Assembly (NCBI GenBank): GCA_964035545.1
Contig: OZ037768.1
Span: forward strand, 23,834,819 to 23,898,818
Origin: Bugula neritina
Taxonomy: Eukaryota > Bryozoa > Gymnolaemata > Cheilostomatida > Bugulidae
Length of the DNA: 64,000 nt
Reading direction: 5' to 3'
Part shown: one piece after another, positions 36,001-48,174 of the stretch
Numbering within the stretch: the stretch's first letter is position 1
Layout of the letters: the number at the start of each line of letters is the position of its first letter
Program-made: the position numbers and the translations under genes
The notes under the pieces: generated by a model
The model's database searches: none
Told to the model about the DNA's origin: nothing
Seen by the model: the letters and a program-made list of their open reading frames with translations, nothing else

Positions 36001-39000
36001 CAAACTAAACATAACCTCTGAAACTGTATCACCATCAGTGAACACACAGCACTACGTGGTACAGAGGTGCAGACTATCATAAAAGTTGCATTTGTTGATG
36101 TCTGCCAAAAATCTAATTGATAGAGGGGGGGGGGGGGGGGCACAAGTTGGACCCAGTTGTGAGGCACATACATACAACTGATAACAGAATAAAATAAAAC
36201 ACATTCATAACTGTCACGTGTAAAAACTGACTCTTGAGGGTTTTCCTTATAAAGTTTTCAACAAGTTCAATATGAAAGGGAGACAGCTATAACTAAGACT
36301 TCAGTTACCACGACAACAATGATGATTTGTTGTGTGCAATTCTAGTGATAAACATAAGTTACTACTCACTAGCCACTAGTATAGTTACTAGTTACAAGAG
36401 TAAGCCACTAGAGTAAGTTACTAGAAGAGTAAGTCATGTGATTTATTGGTCAACTATCTAACACTCACCAACTAGTTACATGTTAAGTCATGATAAATAT
36501 CAGTTAGTAGTTAGTATTGCCCTGTACTAATAGCTCTGTGGTAGTCTACACACTGTCTCCAATAATATCTTCACATAACACTTAACTAGTCTTTACTCCA
36601 CTGGTGTAAGTTGGCCAGGAAAAGGCTAGTGCTGAGCAGATATTGGTAATACCAAACATACTGCTACTCTGTACCATATGCCGTGCAAATATTCCATATC
36701 CTGTTGCATATTTTATCCACCAGAAAGTTGGCAATTGGTCAGGAAAAGTAAAGCTGGTTGGTTTTGTTAAGATACAGTTCAAAGTTCACTGTGCATGAGA
36801 TAGCTGTGTGATCACAATGTAATGTTATACACCGGCTTTCCATGGATCGATCTCAGCTCGATCTCACTGAGATCGATCTGAGACATGTACTCAGATCGAT
36901 CGTTTTTCCATGAGTGTCAGATCGATCTCTCGGAGTTGCCTCCTCTTAAGTGAAGAGTACTTCAATAGTATAATTTTTTCACCCACCTGAGTGATAAAAG
37001 CTACTGCTGTTGAAAAACAAAATTTCCATAGTCTAAAATTTAACGCCAGCTATAAACTCTGCGCAGTAAAGCTTTTAATATGAAGTAATTTGGCCAATTT
37101 CAGATAATTAATTTTAATATTTTAGCTTGACAGCTTATACAAAATTAATAGCTGTTGTGCAGATTATTCATCAACTTACGGGACTATTAGGCTTAAAATT
37201 ACGCAGCAAACAACTAATGAAAGTAAGTTTTACTAGTAACTTAAATTCAATTTAAATGCTCCCACTTTTTCTATCTTCTACCATCTATAATTTTATATAA
37301 TTTAGTTTTTTTAATCATAGTACTGAAAGTCAAAGTTTTGGCATCTAAAAATGTGGCAAATTACTAAAATTATTAAGTAATTTGCTTAGTAATTAACAAT
37401 AAGTTATCATTTTTATTAGCGGACGACATTTTAGCGAACAATCTTTTTCTACTTCTCAGATCGATCTTTCGTCTTTCCATGGTTTTATTGCCTTGAGATC
37501 GATCTGAGTTCGAGATCTACAGACAGACCAGCTCAGAACGACTGAGATCGATCTTTGACGTCTTTCCATGGATCAATCTTGGCGAGATCGATCCATGGAA
37601 AGCCGGTGATACAGTAGTAGGTATATTAGTTATACAGTAGTAGGTATATTAGTTATACAGTAGTAGGTATATTAGTTATACAGTAGTAGGTATACTAGTT
37701 GTACAATAGTAGGTATATTAGTTGTACAGTAGTAGGTATATTAGTTGTACAGTAGTAGGTATAGTTAACCAGTAGTAGGCATATTAGTTATCTCACCTTG
37801 ACCTTAGAGACCTTGACAGGATTAGCAGGTAGGGGGACTTTAGGAGAGAGGGTGGGCAGGTGCCGGGACTTCTGGGAAGTCAGCAGTTGGGTGAGGTATG
37901 GAGATGGCATCACTTTTGGAGCGATAGTTCGGGGTTTTCTGATCGAAGTCTAAAAATGAGAGAAATTACTAATGAGTTCCACACCACACATTTCAGTTCC
38001 CAGGCCACTGCTAGCACCTAAGGCTATTCACTGACCACCCTGTTTGAAGGGTTGGAACAAAAAGAAGTTCAACTAAGGAACCAAAGCTAATAGCTTCGGT
38101 TATGATTTTAGCCTGAAATTCAGCCAGAACCTTCTCAGTGTTCACTACTTTATTCTGTTACAAAAAGGTGCCAAATTTGTTTCAACTTCGAAATTGCCTC
38201 TTTTAGAGAAAAGGTAAAAAGTGCAAGAAATGGTGGATTCTGTTAGAAAAATGAGGTACAAGAGAGAGTTTAAAAGGTGGAGAACACTAATTAGTATTCC
38301 ATCTCTCCAACAAAGGCAATGGGAAGATAACTCCTGGAACAAACTCAAGCCAAATATGCTATTATTAACCGCTATATGATGTGTACAGCCATGAGAAGAT
38401 AAATCTGACAACACAGCCTACTCCTACTATTAGCTGTACACACAGTAGCTAATAGTGGCCGTAGAGAAAGATGCAACTACTTGTACTCCAACTAATATTG
38501 AGTGAGGAGAGAAATGGGAATAATAGTTGACATGTTACACTCAGTAGTCTACAACTTGTAGAGTTCAAAGTTTATAATAAACATGCTATACTATAAATAA
38601 TTCAGGTATGTGAAATAGAGAGGGTGTGAGTTATGACTGAATTGAAGAGTAACTCTACTCAAAGCAGCTGATGAAGGATTAGTGGAAAAACACCAGAGTA
38701 CTGAGTGACTGCTGACACAAGGCTGTGTATTACCATGTGAAAAAATGTGAAGACAATGATGTGAAAAAAATGCAGTATATGTGAAGACAGTGATATGTGA
38801 AGACAATGTTATGTGAAGGGAACCAGACTGACATATAGTAGACATAACACATGCTCTGTTATATACTATTATATTATTCATCTAATACACAACAGCTGGA
38901 TTGCAGCGACTCATGTGAAAATGATAAGATGCCATTTCCTGTTTGCTAGTCAACCATATCAACAGGAAACTGTATTTTAACATTTCCTGTCAGACACAAC

Positions 39001-42000
39001 AGCCATAATATACTAAATAGATTAGTCTAGAGAGCACAAATCCAGCACCTTAGAGTTTAGAGCATACAGACTAGAGAGAGGATAAATCTGATATTGTAGA
39101 GCATACAGACTAGCAGCAGTTACCTTAATATACTGAGGGGACTGTTTGCTGCTGCTAATGTTTTGAGGAGCAGCTGCCAGAGGTAGTGTGGTGGTCGGAG
39201 TTACTGTTGCTGATGGAGAGACAGATGCTGTCTGAGGCAGCGTTGGTGGAGGCATGAGTACAGTAGTGGAGCTGTTGTGCCATCCTGACTGTAGCTGGTT
39301 AGTAGACTGAGTCGTCTGCCCTTGATCAGCCAGGGTATCCAGGATGAGAGAGTAGGCGGAGTCAGACAGGGACTGGGTGTGGCTGGGCAGCGTGGAGTAG
39401 GCGGCAGCGTGGGTTGCTGGCGAGTGAGTCAGCTGTGGCGCTGCAAAGGGGAAGTTAGCGGAGTACTGGAAACTGTTAGACTGAGAACCAGTAAACAGAG
39501 GGGGGCTGGAACCCTGCGGTGTGACTACAACACAAAGGACACAACTCCTTATATACAAAACTGTGAATGTAGCAAGAGAAGACAACATTCAATACATACA
39601 AGATAGAGAAATTTTACTGGTTCAAGCAACAAGTAAAAGAAGTACTACTGGATGACTCCCCTCCCAAATGATTACAGACTAACATGAATCCCTAGCCAAC
39701 CACGCTACACTTAGAAAAGCTTCTTCTGCTACCACAGGAAGTAGTAGAACATAATCTAGCACTCACCGGGAATGTGATCAAACACAGCCAGGTTATTCAG
39801 TGATCCTCCAATATGTTGGGGCTGCTGCGTAGACGTCCCAAACCCAAATGCATCATTGAAGAGATCTGAAACAGAGGCTAGAGTCTAAACCACAGAACTA
39901 GTCATGTTGACTCGGCAGCAGAGGTGCTGTCAGCAAATAAAACAAAAATAGCAAATGTGATCTTTGACTGACCTTGAAACGGCTCCATGGTGTCCATGTT
40001 GACAAACTCGTCCAGAGTTGGCTGCAAGCCAACCAGATTCGGCTGAATAATGTCGGCATTGGAAAAGCCATCTGAAAAATACATCCGGGTGTTTACAAGC
40101 AGAAATCTACTCATGTGTGAACAACAAGGTAGGATAATTCCAAATACACACCACAGATAGCACAACATCTGCATACTGATAACAATAGCTGCAGATATAA
40201 CCTGAGATCATCAGAGATTAGGTTTCACAAACTTTTTTTTGCTAACACATCACATATTTTGGGTGTAATTTCTTAGATTTTAATACAGAAAACCTACATT
40301 GCTTTAAAAGGTATATGGTCACATGGTATATAGTCACATGGTATATAGTCACAAGGTATATAGTCACAAGGTATATGGTCACATGGTATATAGTCACAAG
40401 ATATTACAAGGTATATAGTTACAAGGTCACGAACTCACAGTAAAGGTCATCTTTAATATGCGGAGACTGATTGGTCTGGGAGAGAGAAGCGAAGAAAGCG
40501 TCCGAGAAGTCCATCACATTGTCCCCAACCTCAGAGGCGATGTGTGGCTGGTTAGTAGCCTGAGCGACATTGATACTCTGAGTCAGGGTGTGGGAGTCGG
40601 TGTCGGCCACCCTATCCAACAGCTCTTGAATCTGAAACCCACAGCTATACACTGAAGGAGATGGAGACTACGTGGAGAGGACAACTTTTACATATACTAA
40701 ATTAATAATTTTTATTTATATTTAATCACTTAAATATCCAAATATTGTGTATAATTGATAATATTATTTTGCTGCCAATACCGATGCGGTTGAAACTAAA
40801 CAAAAATAAAACACTATTTTAAAGCATTCAACGAAAACATTGAATTGAAAATCAATAAACCCGAAATGCTACAAAATCAAGGTGACACAACTCTAGAAAA
40901 ACTGTGCGTCAAAAATTGTAGAACATCCGATTAGATAAAGTGTCACACTAGTTATATGCAATGACTTCTAGAGTAGCACTCATGACAGATGTGTTTCATG
41001 CAGATTACAACTCAAAGAGCTTGAACACTATATACAAGTGCAACTAGGGACACAAACAAACCGTGTGAAGTAAACCAAACACGGCAAAACATATTAGCGT
41101 TTGAAAACCACTCAAACTTCTTATCAGCTGGCAGGTGAGAGGTCAAACTATTTGAAGTTATCTTTACCTGCTGAGTGTCGGAACCCGGGCTAACCCCCTA
41201 AATGAGTTGCATTACAGTTACATGATGAGTCAAAGAAAGTTCTGATAAAGCGAATGGTTGTATGAAAATCATAAAACCCGATTGATTTCTTCTTAAAAAT
41301 CATCCTGACGGTTTTCTAGAAAATATGGAATAAGTATTTTCCAAAATCTGGAGTTGCCCACCCAACGAGTAAACTGTGAACTAATAACATTCTTACCCCC
41401 ATTTTTTCTTTCCTCTTTGGCATGAGTTTTTTCTTGTAGAAGATTCGCCATTTTTGATATTCGACGCAGACAATGTCCAACTTCCTCTTCCAGTACTTGC
41501 CTTCGAGGACTACCGCCTGAAGGACAACGCAGGGGGTTATAGTATAGAGTAGAACACAGGCTATGTATAGCAACTGAGTTGTGTAGCCTTAGAGACAACG
41601 ATCAGACATACCTGAGGCTCTCTGTGGGTATCGTCCATGTGTATAGTAAAACTACAGACAGCTGGCTTGTGTTTCTGTACAACTGGAATATAATAATATA
41701 CCGTATAATATACTACTATATACTGTATAATATACTACTATATACTGTATAATATACTACTATATACCGTATAATATACTACTATATACCGTATAATATA
41801 CTACTATATACTGTATAATATACTACTATATACCGTATAATATACTACTATATACCGTATAATATACTACTATATACCGTATAATATACTACTATATACT
41901 GTATAATATACTACTATATACCGTATAATATACTACTATATACCGTATAATATACTACTATATACCGTATAATATACTACTATATACCGTATAATATACT

Positions 42001-44829
42001 ACTATATACCGTATAATATACTACTATATACCGTATAATATACTACTATATACCGTATAATATACTACTATATACCGTATAATATACTACTATATACCGT
42101 ATAATATACTACTATATACCGTATAATATACTACTATATACCGTATAATATACTACTATATACTGTATAATATACTACTATATACCGTATAATATACTAC
42201 TATATACCGTATAATATACTACTATATACCGTATAATATACTACTATATACCGTATAATATACTACTATATACCGTATAATATACTACTATATACCGTAT
42301 AATATACTACTATATACCGTATAATATACTACTATATACCGTATAATATACTACTATATACCGTATAATATACTACTATATACCGTATAATATACTACTA
42401 TATACCGTATAATATACTACTATATACCGTATAATATACTACTATATACCGTATAATATACTACTATATACTGTATAATATACTACTATATACCGTATAA
42501 TATACTACTATATACCGTATAATATACTACTATATACCGTATAATATACTACTATATACCGTATAATATACTACTATATACCGTATAATATACTACTATA
42601 TACCGTATAATATACTACTATATACCGTATAATATACTACTATATACCGTATAATATACTACTATATACCGTATAATATACTACTATATACCGTATAATA
42701 TACTACTATATACCGTATAATATACTACTATATACTGTATAATATACTACTATATACCGTATAATATACTACTATATACCGTATAATATACTACTATATA
42801 CCGTATAATATACTACTATATACTGTATAATATACTACTATATACTGTATAATATACTACTATATACTGTATAATATACTACTATATACCGTATAATATA
42901 CTACTATATACTGTATAATATACTACTATATACTGTATAATATACTACTATATACCGTATAATATACTACTATATACTGTATAATATACTACTATATACT
43001 GTATAATATACTACTATATAGAGTGAATCATAGGTTAAAGTGTTTTACTGCTTTAGCCATGTTTGCTTGAACTATAAGCAACGAACTTAGCCTTGACCTA
43101 GCTAAAGAGGAAATAGGTCAACTACTGGTGGCAAGAGAAGATAACTTTACAGCACATACAATGCTATATATACACAGACTTACACTGCTATATTTACACA
43201 GACTTACACTGCTATGTATACACAGATTTACACTGCTATATATACACAGACTTACACTGCTATATATACACAGACTTACAATGCTATATATACACAGACT
43301 TACACTGCTATATATACAGAGACTTACACTGCTATATATACACAGACTTACACTGCTATGTATACACAGACTTACACTGCTATATATACACAGACTTACA
43401 CTGCTATATATACACAGACTTACACTGCTATATATACACAGACTTACACTGCTATATATACACAGACTTACACTGCTATATATACACAGACTTACACTGC
43501 TATATATACACAGACTTACACTGCTATATATACACAGACTTACACAGCTATATATACACAGACTTACACTGCTATATATACACAGACTTACACTGCTATA
43601 TATACACAGACTTACACTGCTATATATACACAGACTTACACTGCTATATATACACAGACTTACGCTGCTATATATACACAGACTTACACTGCTATATATA
43701 CACAGACTTACACTGCAGGTGCCATTCCCTCCATATGATATTATTCAGTCTCATCTTATCCCACACGTTGATCTTCAACCCTTTGAAAGCTTTGAACTTG
43801 GGAGTTGTCAACTTTCCACTGTAAAAGGAAATCATGTTTCCCAAGGGGAACATTAAACTAAGGGGAAATCAGTTCACAAGTCATAAGATTAGCAAAGATT
43901 TGAGTAAAAGTTGGCTTCAATACAGTTGCAGGGCCACCTATGTGATTTTCATTCCCAATTCTTTCCCATTTAATAACCCACAATCACTTATTCAATAAAA
44001 ACTGATTAATTACAATTCATACAACAGGAAAAGTTTAGAAAAACATGATTCCAATTAATAAAGATTAATTGTTCTTAAAAACAGAGAAGTGAAATGGTTG
44101 TGAGGCTGAGTCCAGAGAAGTGGTAGAATATATAGAATATAGAAGGTCAAAGCTTAGCAGATGCGCACATGTTCTACTTGACTGGTGTGAATTAAATTTA
44201 GACAAACACATTCTTAACATGTGAACTTGTAGCAGTGATGAGGAACCCTAGTCTTGTGTTACTACATAACTGTTCTACTATAATACAATATATTGTATTG
44301 CAAAGCTATTATTATCACCCAATACTACTTGTCACATATCATTTCTTAGAAATTGCAGTAATATTATACTAGTATATGATATTAGTACATTATATTATGG
44401 CTCTTACTTGTATGCCAGTGACATGCAGGCGAACAACTTGCTCAGTGAGTCATCAAAGTCCTTGAAATAAGCCTTATTACCCCGAGAGTCGAATCTGTAG
44501 GTATCGCGGGGCGTCTTACATGCGTCCTCAAAGTTGTACCCTTTCTTGGGATAGTTCTTGTGCATTAAAGTAGAGACCGCCTCAGCCGGGTCGGGCCCCT
44601 CGACGCCCAAACCCCGCCCTAAACCGTCAACGTAATCATCGTCGTCCTCTAGATTGCTCGTCATGAAATGGCCACTGTGTGGCGATGTAACAGTCGACAG
44701 CGATGCTCGCTGACTCTGCAGCTTGGCTGCCGGTAGAACATCATTTCTGCTGCCATTCTTAACCTTGTCAGTGACCTTTGATGATAGTCTGTAATACTGG
44801 CCTACGTTTGGTGGAGATTCCATGCTCAT
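33072..44829 (-). CDS. MLXIP: Mondo (MLX-interacting bHLH-Zip transcription factor), 16 coding exons
   Basis: Exons (high to low): 44829-44408, 43818-43712, 41682-41612, 41516-41397, 41197-41168, 40631-40439, 40071-39973, 39865-39767, 39524-39124, 37949-37797, 35350-35272, 34820-34777, 34202-34044, 33907-33780, 33666-33413, 33223-33072; 836 residues, phases consistent. The N-terminal glucose-sensing module shows HSGHFM, LFACMSLAY, FKAFKGLKINVWDKMRLNN, IIWRAWHLQ and VVLEGKYWKRKLDIV. Next come IIQPNLVGLQPTLDEF, a Ser/Thr/Pro/Gln-rich middle, the bHLH (AEQKRRGHMKNGFETL, about 625-680), a leucine zipper, SCQQQLPATGVPITG, and the C-terminal dimerisation/cytoplasmic domain (WKFYIFSKLATPLFESFNS). 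Known role: heterodimerises with MLX and activates carbohydrate-response genes when glucose-6-phosphate rises. It could equally be named MLXIPL; it probably predates that split. CACCCTTTCAG just before the ATG suggests a non-coding 5' exon upstream. Confidence 0.96.
33976..34064. repeat. 45-bp duplication spanning the Mondo bHLH exon donor
   Basis: CCAGTGGTGGAGTAAAAACC begins at 33976 and 34021. The copy at 34021 contains the real exon end and donor (minus strand CTAAG then GTAGG). The other copy reads CTAAG then ATAGG, so the duplicated donor has lost its GT. A poly-G run follows it. Confidence 0.9.
35000..35100 (+). promoter_or_regulatory. Promoter-like cluster inside a Mondo intron
   Basis: Two inverted CCAAT boxes (ATTGG near 35004 and 35053) flank a GC-box-like CCCGCCC (about 35024) and precede CTTTATAAG (about 35086) on the + strand. 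The base composition is less AT-rich than its surroundings. The CCAAT and GC elements work in either orientation, so antisense or sense transcription is possible. No long frame follows. Confidence 0.22.
35351..35455 (-). CDS. Candidate alternative Mondo start, reading into exon 11
   Basis: An ATG at 35455-35453 opens 35 codons that run in frame, without a stop, across the acceptor of the exon 35350-35272. A transcript starting just upstream would encode a short Mondo isoform that lacks the glucose-sensing module but keeps the bHLH-Zip. Inverted ATTGG (CCAAT on this strand) occurs at about 35519 and 35657. ChREBP-beta is a known precedent for such isoforms. The encoded peptide is Ser/Tyr-rich and otherwise unremarkable. 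Confidence 0.22.
36125..36140 (+). repeat. Poly-G run of 16 bases
   Basis: Uninterrupted G tract in the Mondo intron 35351-37796; it could form G-quadruplex DNA and is prone to sequencing length error. Confidence 0.9.
36830..37608 (+). mobile_element. Non-autonomous TIR transposon rich in GATCGATC (copy A)
   Basis: A 779-base element bounded by CACCGGCTTTCCATGGATC at the left and its inverse (GATCCATGGAAAGCCGGTG) at the right, inside a Mondo intron. Both ends are packed with AGATCGATCT palindromes (at least five), probably subterminal transposase-binding sites. The middle is AT-rich with no long frame, so it cannot encode its own transposase. Flanks are TTATA on the left and ATACA on the right; a 3-base ATA target duplication is possible but not convincing. 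The superfamily is undetermined. Related copies occur at 57808-59351. Confidence 0.88.
37609..37785. repeat. 23-bp ATACAGTAGTAGGTATATTAG minisatellite
   Basis: About eight copies lie between the right end of transposon copy A and the Mondo exon 37949-37797. The array stops about ten bases from the donor at 37796. Confidence 0.93.
40312..40432. repeat. 15-bp GGTATATAGTCACAA array
   Basis: About eight units adjoining the Mondo donor at 40438, in the intron between exons 40631-40439 and 40071-39973. Confidence 0.9.
41690..43021. repeat. 22-bp minisatellite, about 60 copies
   Basis: Highly uniform units of CCGTATAATATACTACTATA plus TA, with a C/T variant (ACCGTA or ACTGTA). It fills 1.3 kb of the Mondo intron between exons 43818-43712 and 41682-41612. 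The T variants cluster at the two ends and the C form dominates the middle, which suggests homogenisation by unequal exchange or slippage. Confidence 0.98.
43150..43717. repeat. 24-bp minisatellite, about 24 copies, starting at a Mondo donor
   Basis: + strand unit ACTTACACTGCTATATATAC plus ACAG. On the gene strand each unit reads GCAGT, GTAAGTCTGTG, TATATATA. The first unit contains the true exon end (CTGCAGT) and donor at 43711, so about 24 donor copies follow in a row. The period is a multiple of three, and the long Leu/Ile/His and Tyr/Thr frames are artefacts. Confidence 0.97.
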
Positions 44830-47800
44830 ATTCTGTATTACTGAAAGGGTGACAAGCTCGGACCATTGTCACCAGATGTGACAAGAAGAGTTAGTGTTAG
44901 AAAAAGTGATTGGCTATTTTACCATTAGTGCTGCCGTGCTGCCTACAACAGATATCATCTAGAATGCAACTACGTATACATCTTTAAAAAAACAAAAACT
45001 TCAAAATAAAAATCTTTACAAACTGAGAGAAGGTTTTTAAAACATTGAATTCAGGAATAGGCTTTACATTAGATTTACATAACGACATTAATATGCTTAG
45101 TGTATCACCATATTGTTACATAACTGTTCTATTATACACTCTGAATAGGACCAATTGAGCAATACTTATTCTTTGAGCATTATTTGTTCACCTTAACTAG
45201 CCGTAAGTTGGTATTGTATTTCTGAATTCCTATACAGTATCAACAACACAATAGTGCTTTTCAAGTTGCAGTTGGGAAAATTTTATGGAAGAAAAGGACC
45301 ATTAAAATGATGCAATGATTTGAAAGTTTTGCTATAACTGTATCATGTTTGGTACGGTTTTATCCAGAGGCCTAATCTAAAACCTGCACTCTTGTAATAT
45401 TGAGCTCAATTATTCAACTTACAGTTTTCTATTGATTAAGACTTAACAAAGAAGTAAATAATACTTCAACAATTTTGTGTATGAAGATAAATTTTGTCAA
45501 AGATGTTTTATAAATTAACCTACATAGTTTTAATAGGAAAGGAAAGCAATGAAATGTGCTTAAAGCCCCTCTAACTTTTAAAGTATCAATAATATGGAAA
45601 TGTAAATAATCGGATAATAAAAAAAATTTAACTACTAGAAGAATGTATAAAATTTATGAGGAAAGAAGTTCTATTTAGTAACTCAATTTACAGATTAACC
45701 ATACATCAAAAAGAAAAGAAAATATTTAGCTAAACTATCAACCGCAACACTAATACCAACAGCCTAGCTTACACTGTTACTCTAATTGTGAGTCTAGGAG
45801 AATGTTAAAGAGTAGCACTAATAACATTATTTGTAAGTGCTGGTGTAACACTTGGAGTTAGAGTTAATCTTATTCTTAGAGTAATACTGAAGACAGCCAT
45901 AACTGCTAGACTTGCAGATGCTACAACCAAAACAACTCGGAATATAAATAATTCATCAAGTTTAAACGAGTAATATTCATATTAACTATAAATGTATTTT
46001 ATCTATATTAATAATTATAATATTTATTGACTATTGTAATTGACTGTGATACTGATTGACTTTGAGTGATTGTCAATGTCATAGCTCATAAATATTATGA
46101 TTATTATTATGACTATCAGACTCGGTATCATAATCATAATCATATTCATAATGATGATCATTCCATTTCAACTTAAAATTTTAAAAAGCTTTTAAAGGTA
46201 AACTTAATCTATGATATTGATAATGATTATAAATTACTCGTATATAATATTCATAACTAATACTAATAGTAATGTAATAGTTATAGTATTACTATTAATA
46301 ATTAGTAATAGTATTATATAACTATAAGTATAAGTATTAGTTATACTAATACTTATATTTTTATTTATAGTAATACTCTGATAGTAACTGTAATAGTAAT
46401 ACTAATACTAAGTTAACTAGTACAAGTACTATTAGTATTAGTATTATTACTGCTAGCATTATTTAAAACAAACAACATATTCTACATTGGCATTTAACCA
46501 AAATATGTGTGTAAAAGCAGGGTTTTACTTTCAGTTTCTTGCAGCTGATCATATTTTAAGGATTGCCAAGTAATCCTAGCCTAAAACTCCACACTAGGTG
46601 TATCGTATATAAAGTCGTTCCAGTTTGATAACAGCGAGCTAGTATTTTTTCCGAATCTGGAACAGTAATTAGCTAAAAATAAAAGTTGGTTTAAGTTATC
46701 TTTAAAAAAACTGTTATTTTAAAAAAATAATAAAATAAAATTTAAAATAAAATTTTAAATAAACATGAATTTTTATTAAAACAACAACATTTTATTTTGA
46801 ACCACAAGTAAAACACTTGCTTTAAGCTTAATTTGTGTTTCCGGTTTCTAGCAGAAATAAATTGTCAATGTTTGAACAAATACATGTTTTTAATTCATAT
46901 CATTTAGTTAAGATAATTAATTAGATACTTGTTTTTAGTTTACATAGCTGCACACTAGTCTTAAGTATGTATTCAATAATAATTTTTTATAGTGTTGCTG
47001 TTAGTAACATTAACTGATTAAGTTTAACGGTTACAGTTTCAGTTTGAGTTAGTGTTACACTTTGACTTAGTCTTACTCTTACTCTTACTCTTAGTCTTAA
47101 CTCTTACTGTAAGTGTAACTGTAAGTGTCAGTCAAAGTGTAACTTAGTGTAAGTGACTGTAAGAGCAAGTTACTGTAATTGTAACTGTAAGACTAAGTGT
47201 AACACTAGCAGTAACTTTTAGTTGAACTTCAACTTGAAATTAGTAAATAATTAGTTTCAGTTTCAGTTTGATGAAATTCATATTGTTATACTTATAGTTA
47301 TAATTATATCAATATCAATATGTAGTAATAGTTATTATATTTATTATTGCATAGGTTTCAACTTAATCACTAGTACTACTACAATTACTACTACTAAGTA
47401 CTAGTAGTACTAATAGTAATAGTACAAGTACTAGTACTAGTAGTAATTGTATTATTACTTGGTCTTGTAGTTGTAGTTAAACTTTATAAAATTAAATATT
47501 AATATTATTAAATTAAATTAAAAATTATTAAATTATCTATTCCATTTTCACTGTTCAGTATTTTTTTCTGTAAAAGTAAAACTAAAAGTGTTCCTGCTAC
47601 TAATAAACCATTACCAACATTATAAAAATAAAATGTTTATCATAACTTCAAATTTATTACTTGTGCAAGTACTACTAATACTACCACTAGTAGTACTTGT
47701 ACTTGCAAAATTATTTAAATACACAAATGAATAACTACAAATAATGACTTCAATTCTTCGTCAACCTCAATGTTTTAGATTAAAGGTTTAAAAATTTATG

Positions 47801-48174
47801 ATTATAATTATTAGTATGAGTATGACTGTGTGTGCATGACTCAAAAATAGTAAAATAATACAGTGAGTTATGCACGCAAGTAACTTCAACTCATCAGTGC
47901 AGGAAATTTTAATCTAATCAAAACATTCTACGCGATTATTTATATTATTATGATGTAATTTTTATTCAATAAACAGTAAGCAAATAATAATTAAACAAAT
48001 AAGCAAGTACTCATAATAAAAAAGTAAAGTAAATTTCTCTCTTAGCATCAAGAAGGTTATTGCGATATCACTACTCCAGTATAACTTAGTACAAGCATAT
48101 TATGCGTGAATATGACTATGTTTGTAGGAAGGCTAAGCATGAGTATATATCAATGAACTGCATCTTTATATAAT
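44830..48174. promoter_or_regulatory. Divergent intergenic region Mondo - membrane gene 1
   Basis: The promoters of both genes should lie here. A probable 3' splice site (CACCCTTTCAG on the minus strand, about 44840-44850) implies a Mondo non-coding first exon further right. From 45760 to 47750 the DNA is cryptically simple, built from ACT/AGT/ATT/AAT triplets, with local inverted repeats such as 47054-47067 with 47130-47143. I see no exon. Confidence 0.45.
47054..47143. repeat. Inverted repeat (14-base perfect arms)
   Basis: GTTACACTTTGACT at 47054-47067 and its exact complement AGTCAAAGTGTAAC at 47130-47143. The loop contains CTTACT and GTAAGT runs that also partly pair. Confidence 0.85.

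Noticed and set aside
41690-43021. Possible CRISPR array (regular repeats of about 22 bp)
   Set aside because: There are no spacers between the units and the locus is in a eukaryotic intron. It is an ordinary minisatellite.
43128-43856. A 242-codon + strand frame of an 8-residue Leu/His repeat
   Set aside because: The 24-base array has a period divisible by three, which keeps frames open. The true gene (Mondo) is on the opposite strand with an exon at its right end.
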